This document shows, piece after piece, positions 1 through 7,447 of a stretch of DNA of 64,000 nucleotides. The notes beneath the pieces are model-generated. The model searched no databases and was not told the origin of the DNA. It saw nothing but the letters and a program-made list of their open reading frames with translations. The stretch's first letter is position 1, and every line of letters begins with the position of its first letter. The position numbers and the translations under genes are program-made. This DNA comes from Arthrobacter sp. B1I2 (lineage in GTDB: Bacteria; Actinomycetota; Actinomycetes; Actinomycetales; Micrococcaceae): contig NZ_JAUSYC010000001.1 of assembly GCF_030816485.1 (NCBI RefSeq), forward strand, positions 1,116,001-1,180,000. The letters are read 5' to 3'.

Positions 1-665
1 GGGTGCAGGGACGGCCTTGGCCGGTAGCCGACCAGCCTTCTCAACTGGACACCACCGATGATACATGAAACGGCCGAGCCGAGGGTCCAGCAGGCCATTA
101 ACACGTCGGCCGAGGCACCGTGTGCCTGCCACGCCACGAGCGCTGCGGCACCAAGGGAAACCAACCCGCCCAGGGTGTACCTGAGCGTCGCGCTGCTGCC
201 GCGTCCCAGCGCTACGAGCGCCTGGTCCAGCACGGTACACATGGTTCCTGTGACGGCAGCCACCACGAACGTCGCCCAGAAGAGAACAGACATCGAGGCC
301 GTGTCCGGCGCCACGAACAACTCCAGCACAAGGTAGCCGAGGGCCAGTACCGTGCCGGCTACCCCCACGATGCCGAACGCCGCGTCCAGCACCCGTGCGG
401 GCGGCTCCCCCCGCCCCACCGAGACGATTACGGCGGATCCAGTGCCCAAAACGGCTAGCTGGGTGCAGATCATCACAGCCGAAACGGCAGCAGTGGTGAG
501 CCCGACCTCACGATCGAGCGCCGCGTGCGCGGCCACGACCCAGAAGGCGAAGCCCGTGCCCGTCTGGGCAGCCTTCGCCAGGACGAGGCCGAGCGAACTG
601 CGCAGGGGGGAGTGCCGGACGACGGGCACGGTCTCCGATGGGGCGAGCTCATGTTCAGCCGTCAC
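1..665 (-). CDS. Polysaccharide flippase-like membrane protein (3' end outside window)
   Basis: About 221 residues are visible and the frame runs open off the left edge, so the C-terminus is missing. The protein is hydrophobic, with several membrane-spanning stretches separated by short charged loops (for example RRLVGYRPRPS near the edge), as in Wzx/MVF-type lipid-linked oligosaccharide exporters. The start is a GTG that overlaps the stop of the upstream glycosyltransferase by 11 bases, implying translational coupling. Together with the GT2 and HprK-like genes it looks like part of a surface-polysaccharide cluster. The flippase call rests on hydrophobicity and context; another multi-pass transporter is possible. 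Confidence 0.7.
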   Translation of the reverse strand, partial: MTAEHELAPSETVPVVRHSPLRSSLGLVLAKAAQTGTGFAFWVVAAHAALDREVGLTTAAVSAVMICTQLAVLGTGSAVIVSVGRGEPPARVLDAAFGIVGVAGTVLALGYLVLELFVAPDTASMSVLFWATFVVAAVTGTMCTVLDQALVALGRGSSATLRYTLGGLVSLGAAALVAWQAHGASADVLMACWTLGSAVSCIIGGVQLRRLVGYRPRPSLH

Positions 666-1473
666 GACCTAAACCCCTCGCCATACCCGCATAGTTGTAC
701 CAGCAGAAGGCGATGTAATAGCGCAACCATTGGGGTTGGCCGGCAGCGAGGCTCAGCGCGCTGCCGCGGACTGCCGCGGCAGCGGGCAGGAGTGCTAGCC
801 GTGCGCCGCTCCAGCCGTGCTTGCGGACCATCCGTCCGAGTCCTGTACCGTCCATGAGGAACTGGTCGAGTGCGAAGTCAAAATCGTCCGCGGCGAACCG
901 GTGTTCGACCATGACCCGCTGCGACACTCCCGTCTTCATTCCTGATTGCCGCATCCGCCAACGCAGTTCGATGTCCTCACCGGACTTGAATGAGTCATCG
1001 AAACCCAGGCTAAGCATCACTTCCCGGTCGACGAGCGTCGCGACGAGTCCGAACCAGTTCCGGCTGCGGCCGGTGCGATGGTGATGTGCCAGCGCCTGCC
1101 CCCAGTAGCCCGGCCCGGCGACGCTCTCCAGGCCGGCCTGGAGAGCGTCGTACCCGTCCTCCACCATCTCAATGAGCAAGTCCGCGACCCCCGTGGCGCC
1201 GAACACCACGTCGGCATCCACGAGCAGGACCCAACGGGTGCTGCTGCTCTGGACACCGAGCGTTCGGGCCCAGGGCAGGCCGCGTCCTTCGTCACTTAGG
1301 ACACGGGCACCGGCCGCCCGGGCAAGTTCGACAGTGCGGTCGGTGGATAACCCGTCCACCACGATGATTTCGGCGACACCGGACTGACGCAAGGCTTCCA
1401 GACAGCGCGGAAGCAGTTGCTCCGCGTTGCGGGCCGGAACGACCGCGGTGACGTCTGCTGTACTGTAGCCCAC
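655..1473 (-). CDS. Family 2 glycosyltransferase
   Basis: This 272-residue protein starts with the GT-A fold pattern TAVVPARNAEQLLPRCLEAL. It has the nucleotide-sugar binding DAD (DxD) at residues 86-88 and a GEDIELRWR segment at 165-173 that matches the GT2 acceptor/base motif. The GTG at 1473 was chosen because a GAGGGGG Shine-Dalgarno lies just before it and because it follows the upstream stop by 10 bases; the frame is open further 5' but would then overlap the upstream gene by over 100 bases. The C-terminus has a hydrophobic stretch that may bind the membrane. The likely role is transfer of a sugar during assembly of an extracellular polysaccharide; the sugar cannot be predicted. Confidence 0.85.
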   Translation of the reverse strand: MGYSTADVTAVVPARNAEQLLPRCLEALRQSGVAEIIVVDGLSTDRTVELARAAGARVLSDEGRGLPWARTLGVQSSSTRWVLLVDADVVFGATGVADLLIEMVEDGYDALQAGLESVAGPGYWGQALAHHHRTGRSRNWFGLVATLVDREVMLSLGFDDSFKSGEDIELRWRMRQSGMKTGVSQRVMVEHRFAADDFDFALDQFLMDGTGLGRMVRKHGWSGARLALLPAAAAVRGSALSLAAGQPQWLRYYIAFCWYNYAGMARGLGRDG

Positions 1474-1483
1474 GGTGTCCCCC

Positions 1484-2575
1484 TCAGACCTGCTCGTCGA
1501 GGATCGACGGCAGCAACTCGTCCAGGTGCCGGACAATATCGTCTGACGCCTGGTCCGCGGAGTAGGCGGATGGGATTTGGAACAGGTGGCAGGGGCGTCC
1601 GTCAAGAGCTTTGCTCAAAACAAGCCCCTTCGCCGCAAAGTGCTCACGCCATGGGACGACGGACGTGGCAGCCAGTCCGGTCACGACCCGCTGCGAGAAG
1701 CCGGCCATCTCGATGTGGAAGTTGCCGATCATGCGGTCGACCATCCAGTCGCGCGACCTCTCGACAACCCGGGAGCGTGCGCCCTCGTACCGCTCGACAT
1801 AGATGGCGGCCGCAAGCGGGGCCGAAGTGGTCACTTTCCGCCCTGGAAACGCGGCCTCCGCGGTGACCATCCGGTGCTCCGGCGACCACCGCCGGGAGAA
1901 GTCTGCCAGGCGTGGATAGCGGATAACGAACGGGTGCACCACGGTAGTGAGTCGCCCAATGCTCCCGGAGAACCGGGAAGGGACGAGTGGCTTGCGTGCA
2001 CCCTCGAAGAGGTGCGGATAAATTGCACGGTGATGCGGCTTGATAAACATCGGCTTCGCGTAGCCGAGCAGCGTGGCATCCTCGGCGAGGAATGCCCAGT
2101 CGTCGCCCATGAACGACCACCCTTCACGCCGCATCAACTTGGCCGCGGTGCTCGTCTTACCGGTCCCGCCGGCAGCCGGAAGTGCGATCGCGTGGCCTCG
2201 GTAGGCCATCGTCGCCGCGTGGATCATGGCCGCTCCACGAGAGATCATGGCGGCATCGAGAACCGGTACCACGGAGGTCAGCAGCTCCCCCGGCCCGTGA
2301 ACGCGCCACTGATCTCCATCCCTTACGACCTGGACGCGGTCAGCCTGGAAGCGCACACTGTTGTCCGTGTACGCCAACTCATGCTCGACCAAACCCGCGT
2401 CCGGCATGGGTTCCGGCCGGTCATCGACAATAATGTCAGGCTGCCGTTCAGTGTCGGAAGCGAAACACGCCAACATGCTCTGAAGCTGCCTCGCTGTGGG
2501 GGCCATCGCGTCGACGCTGATCGTGACGCGGCCGTGAATGTCGAAGTGCAGAGACTTCGCCCGCCTGGTGCTCAT
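1484..2575 (-). CDS. HprK-like P-loop kinase-related protein of a polysaccharide cluster
   Basis: In this 363-residue protein the central part resembles the C-terminal domain of HPr kinase/phosphorylase. It has a Walker A loop GGTGKTS at residues 136-142, preceded by ALPA, and an acidic MGDDW at 156-160 in the usual second-motif position. No HPr or PTS gene is nearby. HprK-like proteins of this kind recur beside glycosyltransferases and peptide-modification genes, where their substrates are generally unknown. The start has a strong GGGGAGGA upstream. It is the first gene of a tight minus-strand group (10-base gap to the glycosyltransferase), so it may phosphorylate a lipid-sugar intermediate or a regulator. 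That role is inference. Confidence 0.75.
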   Translation of the reverse strand: MSTRRAKSLHFDIHGRVTISVDAMAPTARQLQSMLACFASDTERQPDIIVDDRPEPMPDAGLVEHELAYTDNSVRFQADRVQVVRDGDQWRVHGPGELLTSVVPVLDAAMISRGAAMIHAATMAYRGHAIALPAAGGTGKTSTAAKLMRREGWSFMGDDWAFLAEDATLLGYAKPMFIKPHHRAIYPHLFEGARKPLVPSRFSGSIGRLTTVVHPFVIRYPRLADFSRRWSPEHRMVTAEAAFPGRKVTTSAPLAAAIYVERYEGARSRVVERSRDWMVDRMIGNFHIEMAGFSQRVVTGLAATSVVPWREHFAAKGLVLSKALDGRPCHLFQIPSAYSADQASDDIVRHLDELLPSILDEQV

Positions 2576-2848
2576 AGTCCTCCCCTGTCTGATTGGTGTC
2601 GGCCGAATGCAGCTCCGGCCCGGGCCAATCCACCCAGTGCCCGTAGACGGATTCGTAACCCCCGGCCGTGAAACTTCGCCGGCAGAATCGAGCGTAGGTT
2701 AGGCCTGCCAGGTAAACACCGGTAGTGAGTACTCGCCTTTTGCGCCGCCTCCTACGTGGGGAACGGCGCGCTTTCGGCAGGGCTGGGGGTGGAGGGACAG
2801 CTTTGAGTGCCGCGTTAAGTACGTTGGGGGTTTGCCTGGTTCAGCACG

Positions 2849-3586
2849 TCAGGTAGAGGGGGTATCCTGCGCATAAACGCGAACCCAGTCCACCCGCATC
2901 TCGCCTGGTCCGTCGGGAGTGCCGTCCGGGAACCAGTCCAGTTGCAGCGTCTGGTGCATCGATCCCGGCGGCTGGTGAGCGGGGTCGTTGTCCTCAAACC
3001 ACTTCACCCCATCGACGTAGCCGACGATGCCGGCCGGAGACCAATCAACCGCATAATTGTGGAACCGGGTGAGATCCAGGGCCTTGGAAACTGACGTCTT
3101 CGAGTCCGAGCAGCCATAGTGATGGAAGAATTTGACGAGGTTCCAGTCCCCGGTCGTCTCCGTGTAGTCGACTTCGCCGTCACACGGCCAGTTCCCGCTG
3201 TCCGGCCACAGGATCGACACCATGTGGTACTCGTCGTCACCGGAGCCCGCCGCGCGGACCTCCCAGCGGCCGTACTTCTGGAGGCCGAACTTGGCGCTGA
3301 TTCCGGCGGAAGTACCGTCCGATGTTCCGGTTATCACCATTTTTGATCCGTCCACCGCCACCTGGCGGGGGCTGCGCATACCGTTCCCTGCGTGTCCGGC
3401 GCTGTCGTACACGGACCACTTGGTGGGGTCCGGTGCGCCCGTGTAGTTGAATTCGTCGCCGGCGATCGGCGTGCCCCAGTCCAGACGTGCAGCCGCCGAC
3501 CCGGTGACAGCCGACTCCGATGAAGGAGCCGGGCAGCCGGCCAGGAACAATGCCGCCATCCCGAGGGCGATCCAGCGTCGACGCAT
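2849..3586 (-). CDS. Secreted GH16 family glycoside hydrolase (lipoprotein)
   Basis: This 245-residue protein has a lipoprotein signal ending in the lipobox LAGC (Cys18), so it should be anchored outside the membrane. The rest matches GH16 beta-glucanase/carrageenase-type jelly rolls. The catalytic motif is E-V-D-Y-T-E at 138-143, with Glu138 as nucleophile, Asp140 as helper and Glu143 as acid/base; the canonical form is ExDxxE. The fold ends with the typical DWVRVY strand. ATG 3586 follows a GAGG. The substrate is probably a beta-1,3- or mixed beta-glucan or galactan, and its position beside polysaccharide synthesis genes suggests processing of the cell's own polymer or foraging. About 270 bases between it and the HprK-like gene hold no other gene. 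Confidence 0.85.
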   Translation of the reverse strand: MRRRWIALGMAALFLAGCPAPSSESAVTGSAAARLDWGTPIAGDEFNYTGAPDPTKWSVYDSAGHAGNGMRSPRQVAVDGSKMVITGTSDGTSAGISAKFGLQKYGRWEVRAAGSGDDEYHMVSILWPDSGNWPCDGEVDYTETTGDWNLVKFFHHYGCSDSKTSVSKALDLTRFHNYAVDWSPAGIVGYVDGVKWFEDNDPAHQPPGSMHQTLQLDWFPDGTPDGPGEMRVDWVRVYAQDTPST

Positions 3587-3781
3587 ACCTCAGATGATAA
3601 GGGGCCCGGTACCTGCAGCGGGTTTTCCACATAGCCTCCGCGCCGGCTTCCTCCTCCGTCAGGGACGCCTAACCTTGAGTCAAGCGAATCGCCTATCCGG
3701 TCCAGATGCACTAAGATAGTGAAGTCTGTGCTGCGTCCCGCCTCCTTTCCGAGGCAAGACGTTGCACTGACTCGCAAATGA

Positions 3782-3826
3782 ACCTCCTGTTACGGAAATA
3801 CCGTAACCGCTTAGCCCAAAGGAGGT
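3782..3826 (+). promoter_or_regulatory. rpsF leader structure that can cover the Shine-Dalgarno
   Basis: ACCTCC at 3782-3787 is complementary to GGAGGT at 3821-3826, which contains the rpsF Shine-Dalgarno. Between them a second perfect stem, GTTACGG (3789-3795) with CCGTAAC (3801-3807), closes a five-base loop AAATA. Folding would block ribosome access. S6:S18 autoregulation of rpsF leaders is known in many bacteria; this is a candidate for that role, judged from complementarity only. Confidence 0.5.
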
Positions 3827-3836
3827 GGGTTCACAT

Positions 3837-4142
3837 ATGCGTCCTTACGAATTGATGGTAATCATCGACCCCGAGGTCGAAGAGCGTACCGTTGAGCCGT
3901 CGCTTCAGAAGTTCCTGAACGTCATCACCAACGATGGTGGAACCATCGAGAAGGTTGACATCTGGGGCCGTCGCCGCCTGGCTTACGAGATCAAGAAGAA
4001 GTCCGAAGGTATCTACGCCGTGGTGAACTTCACCGCCAAGCCGGAGACCGCCAAGGAACTTGACCGCCAGCTGTCTCTTAACGAGACCATCATGCGCACC
4101 AAGATCACCCGCCCCGAAGAGCAGAAGGTTGTTGCTGAGTAA
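3837..4142 (+). CDS. rpsF: 30S ribosomal protein S6
   Basis: At 101 residues, this begins [13 protein letters not shown], the standard start of bacterial S6, and carries the conserved RRLAYEI and KITRPEEQ segments. S6 binds S18 on the platform of the small subunit. ATG 3837 was chosen: AAAGGAGG lies at 3818-3825 with an 11-base spacer. The first of four genes in the usual rpsF-ssb-rpsR-rplI order. The roughly 250 bases upstream hold the promoter (not pinned down) and a leader hairpin that may autoregulate the operon. Confidence 0.97.
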   Translation: MRPYELMVIIDPEVEERTVEPSLQKFLNVITNDGGTIEKVDIWGRRRLAYEIKKKSEGIYAVVNFTAKPETAKELDRQLSLNETIMRTKITRPEEQKVVAE

Positions 4143-4215
4143 TACAGCACCGGTCTTCATTCTTTACCCCGCAGGAAACGCACTCTTCACCCAGGATCGA
4201 ACAAGGAGGCAGTAG

Positions 4216-4791
4216 ATGGCAGGCGAGACCACCATTACGGTCATCGGTAATCTCACCAATGACCCGGAATTGCGGTTCACACCGTCCGGTTCGGCAGTAG
4301 CGAACTTCACCATCGCTTCCACTCCCCGCACCTTTGATCGCCAGTCCAACGAGTGGAAGGACGGGGAAACCCTCTTCCTCCGCGCCGCTGTCTGGCGTGA
4401 AGCAGCCGAGAACGTTGCCGAATCCCTGACCAAGGGAATGCGCGTCATCGTTACCGGCCGTTTGAAGAGCCGTTCCTACGAAACAAAAGAAGGCGAAAAG
4501 CGCACCGTTATCGAGCTTGAGGTCGACGAAATCGGCCCCAGCCTGCGGTATGCCAATGCCAAGGTCAACCGCACCCAGCGCTCCGGCGGACAGGGTGGCG
4601 GCGGCTTCGGCGGCGGCAACAGCGGCGGTGGGTTCGGCGGCGGCAACTCTGGTGGAAACCAGGGCGCCAACGCCGGCGGAGGCTGGAGCGGTGGCAACCA
4701 GCAGGCTGCACAGGACGATCCCTGGGCCACGCCCGGCGTGTCCAACGCAGGCGGCTGGGGCAACGGCCCCGATTCTGAACCTCCCTTCTAA
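4216..4791 (+). CDS. ssb: Single-stranded DNA-binding protein
   Basis: This 191-residue protein has an N-terminal OB fold (about residues 4-113, [19 protein letters not shown] and [11 protein letters not shown]). A low-complexity Gly/Asn/Gln linker follows, with repeated [11 protein letters not shown] units, then the acidic tip DSEPPF that recruits partner proteins. It coats single-stranded DNA during replication and repair. GGAGG precedes the ATG. It sits between rpsF and rpsR as in most bacteria. Confidence 0.97.
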   Translation: MAGETTITVIGNLTNDPELRFTPSGSAVANFTIASTPRTFDRQSNEWKDGETLFLRAAVWREAAENVAESLTKGMRVIVTGRLKSRSYETKEGEKRTVIELEVDEIGPSLRYANAKVNRTQRSGGQGGGGFGGGNSGGGFGGGNSGGNQGANAGGGWSGGNQQAAQDDPWATPGVSNAGGWGNGPDSEPPF

Positions 4792-4872
4792 AACCCAAAC
4801 AACGGCCCGACGCCGGGGTGCCGGGGTGCTGAAAGGCACCCAAGGGTACTGCCGCCGTCGGACCACCACCAT

Positions 4873-4894
4873 CCCGTGGATCAATATCCACGGG
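4873..4894 (+). promoter_or_regulatory. Intercistronic hairpin between ssb and rpsR
   Basis: CCCGTGGAT (4873-4881) pairs perfectly with ATCCACGGG (4886-4894) around a CAAT loop, ending 23 bases before the rpsR ATG. A weaker hairpin (GGGTGC with GCACCC) lies near 4824-4843. There is no U tract, so these are more likely processing or stability elements than terminators. Confidence 0.45.
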
Positions 4895-4917
4895 CTCCCT
4901 AGAATAGGAGCTCCACG

Positions 4918-5157
4918 ATGGCTAAGGCTGAACTCCGTAAGCCCAAACCAAAGTCCAACCCCTTGAAGGCCGCTGACATCACTGTCATCGACTACAAGGA
5001 CGTAGCATTGCTGCGCAAGTTCATCTCCGACCGCGGAAAGATCCGCGCCCGTCGCGTTACTGGCGTTACGGTGCAGGAACAGCGCAAGATCGCCCAGGCA
5101 ATCAAGAACGCCCGCGAAGTTGCTCTGCTGCCTTACTCCGGCGCTGGCCGCGGCTAA
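4918..5157 (+). CDS. rpsR: 30S ribosomal protein S18 (no zinc cysteines)
   Basis: At 79 residues, the conserved core [25 protein letters not shown] is present. The N-terminal CxxC pair of zinc-binding S18 versions is absent, so this is the cysteine-free type, which in actinobacteria often coexists with a second copy elsewhere. It partners with S6 in the small subunit. A GGAG lies 7 bases before ATG. The downstream rplI starts after a 17-base gap. Confidence 0.97.
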   Translation: MAKAELRKPKPKSNPLKAADITVIDYKDVALLRKFISDRGKIRARRVTGVTVQEQRKIAQAIKNAREVALLPYSGAGRG

Positions 5158-5174
5158 GGAAGGGATTAACTAAC

Positions 5175-5627
5175 ATGGCAAAGCTCATTCTGACCCACGA
5201 AGTAACCGGTCTCGGTGCTGCTGGCGATGTTGTCGAGGTCAAGGACGGTTACGCACGTAACTACCTGCTGCCCCGCAACTTCGCCCTGACCTGGTCGAAG
5301 GGTGGCGAGAAGCAGGTTCAGTCCATCAAGGCTGCCCGCGCTGCCCGCGAGCACGCTTCCCTGGAAGATGCTCAGAAGCAGGCCGCTGCACTGTCCGCCA
5401 AGCCGGTCAAGCTGGTCGTCAAGGCCGGCGAGTCCGGCCGCCTGTTCGGCACCGTCAAGCAGGGCGACGTTGCCGACGCTGTTGAGGCCGCTGGCCTTGG
5501 CAAGATCGACAAGCGCAAGGTTGAACTGCCCGCCCACATCAAGTCGGTTGGTTCCTACCAGGCCAACGTCCGCCTCCACGCTGACGTTGCCGCTGTGATC
5601 GAACTGGACGTGGTTGCAGGGAAGTAA
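5175..5627 (+). CDS. rplI: 50S ribosomal protein L9
   Basis: At 150 residues, it has the L9 signature [21 protein letters not shown] near the N-terminus, a long connecting helix (about 45-75) rich in Lys, Ala and Glu, and a C-terminal RNA-binding domain with [16 protein letters not shown]. It belongs to the L1-stalk region of the large subunit. AAGGAAGG lies before the ATG. Last gene of the operon, followed within 20 bases by an intrinsic terminator. Confidence 0.97.
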   Translation: MAKLILTHEVTGLGAAGDVVEVKDGYARNYLLPRNFALTWSKGGEKQVQSIKAARAAREHASLEDAQKQAAALSAKPVKLVVKAGESGRLFGTVKQGDVADAVEAAGLGKIDKRKVELPAHIKSVGSYQANVRLHADVAAVIELDVVAGK

Positions 5628-5645
5628 TTCCTCAACCGCACCAGA

Positions 5646-5683
5646 AGACCCCCGTTGCCGGATTCCGGCGGCGGGGGTCTTTC
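5646..5683 (+). terminator. Intrinsic terminator of the rpsF operon
   Basis: GACCCCCG pairs with CGGGGGTC, with an inner GCCGG/CCGGC helix, and is followed by TTTCGCTTT. It lies 19 bases after the rplI stop. Confidence 0.85.
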
Positions 5684-5708
5684 GCTTTCCAGTGATAGCC
5701 TGCTCCGA

Positions 5709-6557
5709 GTGAATCCGACACCACGCAGCCGTCCTTTCCACCAAGTGGATGTATTCGCCAGCCAGGCCTACCGGGGCAACCCCCTCGCCGTCGTTCTTGA
5801 TGCCCGGGGCCTGGATACGGCAACGATGCAGCATTTCGCCAACTGGACCAACCTTTCCGAAACCACCTTCCTCCTGCCCCCCGAGGATCCCCGCGCTGAC
5901 TACCGGGTCCGGATCTTCACCGGCAGTGAGGAGTTTCCGTTCGCAGGCCATCCGACGCTGGGGTCGGCCCATACCTGGCTGCAGGCAGGGGGAGTGCCGC
6001 AGACCGATGGCTACGTGGTGCAGGAGTGTGCTGCGGGGCTGGTCAGGATAAGGCGCGATGGCGGGCGGCTGGCCTTCGCGGCACCGCCCCTGACGCGCTT
6101 CGGGCCGGTGGAAGCGTCCATCCGGCGGCAGTTGGCGGCGGCGCTTGGGGTATCTGCTTCTGACATCATCGACGCATCCTGGCTGGTAAACGGGCCCGAA
6201 TGGATCGGTGTCCTGCTGGAATCCGCGGAGCAGGTGCTGGCCCTTGAACCGGACCAGGTGGCGATGGGTGACCTGAAAGTGGGCGTGATCGGCCCGCGCG
6301 CACCGGGCGCTGGTACCGACTTCGAGGTCCGCACTTTCCTGCCCGGGGACGCCATGGCGGAGGATCCCGTTACCGGCAGCTTCAACGCCGGTGCTGCCCA
6401 GTGGCTCATCGGCAGCGACAGGGCGCCCAAGCAGTATGTGGCCTCGCAGGGCACCGTCCTGGGGCGGGCCGGGCGCATCCACATCAGTTCTGAAGACGGG
6501 GACATCTGGGTGGGCGGTGACTCCACCACCTGTATCCGCGGGACTGTCCTTCTCTGA
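5709..6557 (+). CDS. PhzF family isomerase/epimerase-like protein
   Basis: At 282 residues, the N-terminus (FHQVDVFASQAYRGNPLAVV) and the mid motifs TNLSETTFLLPP and EEFPFAGHPTLGSAH are typical of the PhzF/diaminopimelate-epimerase fold. In PhzF, Glu45 of the SETTF-type motif acts as general acid/base, and the matching Glu is present. DAMAEDPVTGSFNAGAAQWL is the second-domain signature. The substrate is unknown; there are no phenazine genes here. GTG 5709 was chosen because the DVF homology starts 11 residues later and the terminator occupies the space before it. No strong Shine-Dalgarno is visible. Confidence 0.85.
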   Translation: MNPTPRSRPFHQVDVFASQAYRGNPLAVVLDARGLDTATMQHFANWTNLSETTFLLPPEDPRADYRVRIFTGSEEFPFAGHPTLGSAHTWLQAGGVPQTDGYVVQECAAGLVRIRRDGGRLAFAAPPLTRFGPVEASIRRQLAAALGVSASDIIDASWLVNGPEWIGVLLESAEQVLALEPDQVAMGDLKVGVIGPRAPGAGTDFEVRTFLPGDAMAEDPVTGSFNAGAAQWLIGSDRAPKQYVASQGTVLGRAGRIHISSEDGDIWVGGDSTTCIRGTVLL

Positions 6558-6692
6558 TCCGCCGTTGGGGGATAAAAGTCCCGTAACCCAGGTCTCGGAT
6601 TCAAGTTGCGGGAATACATCGGCGCCGGCCGCAGTTCAGGGGAATAGATGCATACGCATGTATACTGATTGAACGAATACCAGGAGAATGCC

Positions 6693-7319
6693 ATGGAAAC
6701 CCGCCGTCTCACCGTCCTTTCCGCTGGACTTGGCGTACCTTCATCCAGCCGGCTGCTGGCCGACCAGCTGGCAACAGCCGCGGAACAGCAGCTTAAGGCG
6801 GTCGGCCTCCATGTGGTGGTGGACGTCGTCGAACTCCGGGACCTGGCTGTGGACATCGCCAACAACTTCGTTACCGGCTACGCCGCACCACGCCTGGCAG
6901 AGGTGATCGCCGGCGTGGAGGCGTCGGACGGCATCATCGCCGTGACGCCCGTCTTCAGCGCCTCCTACAGCGGCCTCTTCAAGTCCTTCATCGACGTCCT
7001 TGACCCGAAGTCCCTGGACGGCAAGGCGGTCCTGCTGGGTGCCACCGGCGGTACGGACAGGCACCAGATGGTCCTGGACTACGCGCTGCGACCGCTGTTC
7101 AGCTACCTACGCACGCGCATCACGGCAACCGGCGTGTTCGCAGGACCCCAGGACTGGGGGACTGCCGAAGAGGGCGGGCATTCACTAGCCGACCGGATCG
7201 AGCGCGCTGCGGTCGAGTTCACCGGGCTGTTGGAGGGCCCGCAGCCCGGCCGGAAGCCCGCCCCGATGGAGTCCCTACCGTTCGAGCAACTGCTGGCCGG
7301 CATTTCCGGGAACTCCTGA
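6693..7319 (+). CDS. NADPH-dependent FMN reductase, CE1759-like
   Basis: This 208-residue flavodoxin-like reductase has SAGLGVPSSSRLLADQLA as the FMN-phosphate loop and TPVFSASYSGLFKSFIDVLD as the second flavin-binding segment. It closely resembles the CE1759 group described as the partner reductase of a luciferase-like monooxygenase, to which it would supply reduced FMN. No luciferase-like gene is adjacent here; the nearest is at 35018-36058. ATG 6693 follows CAGGAGA. An imperfect palindrome around GCATACGCATGTATAC (about 6649-6665) sits just upstream and may be an operator. Confidence 0.85.
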   Translation: METRRLTVLSAGLGVPSSSRLLADQLATAAEQQLKAVGLHVVVDVVELRDLAVDIANNFVTGYAAPRLAEVIAGVEASDGIIAVTPVFSASYSGLFKSFIDVLDPKSLDGKAVLLGATGGTDRHQMVLDYALRPLFSYLRTRITATGVFAGPQDWGTAEEGGHSLADRIERAAVEFTGLLEGPQPGRKPAPMESLPFEQLLAGISGNS

Positions 7320-7447
7320 CTCGCGGACCGGGGTTAGGGGGCAGGATGCCCCGGGTTTAGGGGGCAGCCCGGGGGTTGTTTTTGATGCTTCCACCGCCAA
7401 CACTGGGCAATCTGGGGGTTGACTGAGACCAACACCGGGGAGCGAAG

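Noticed and set aside
4590-4710. Short direct repeats resembling a repeat array
   Set aside because: They encode the Gly/Asn-rich linker of SSB ([11 protein letters not shown] units); there are no spacers as in CRISPR.
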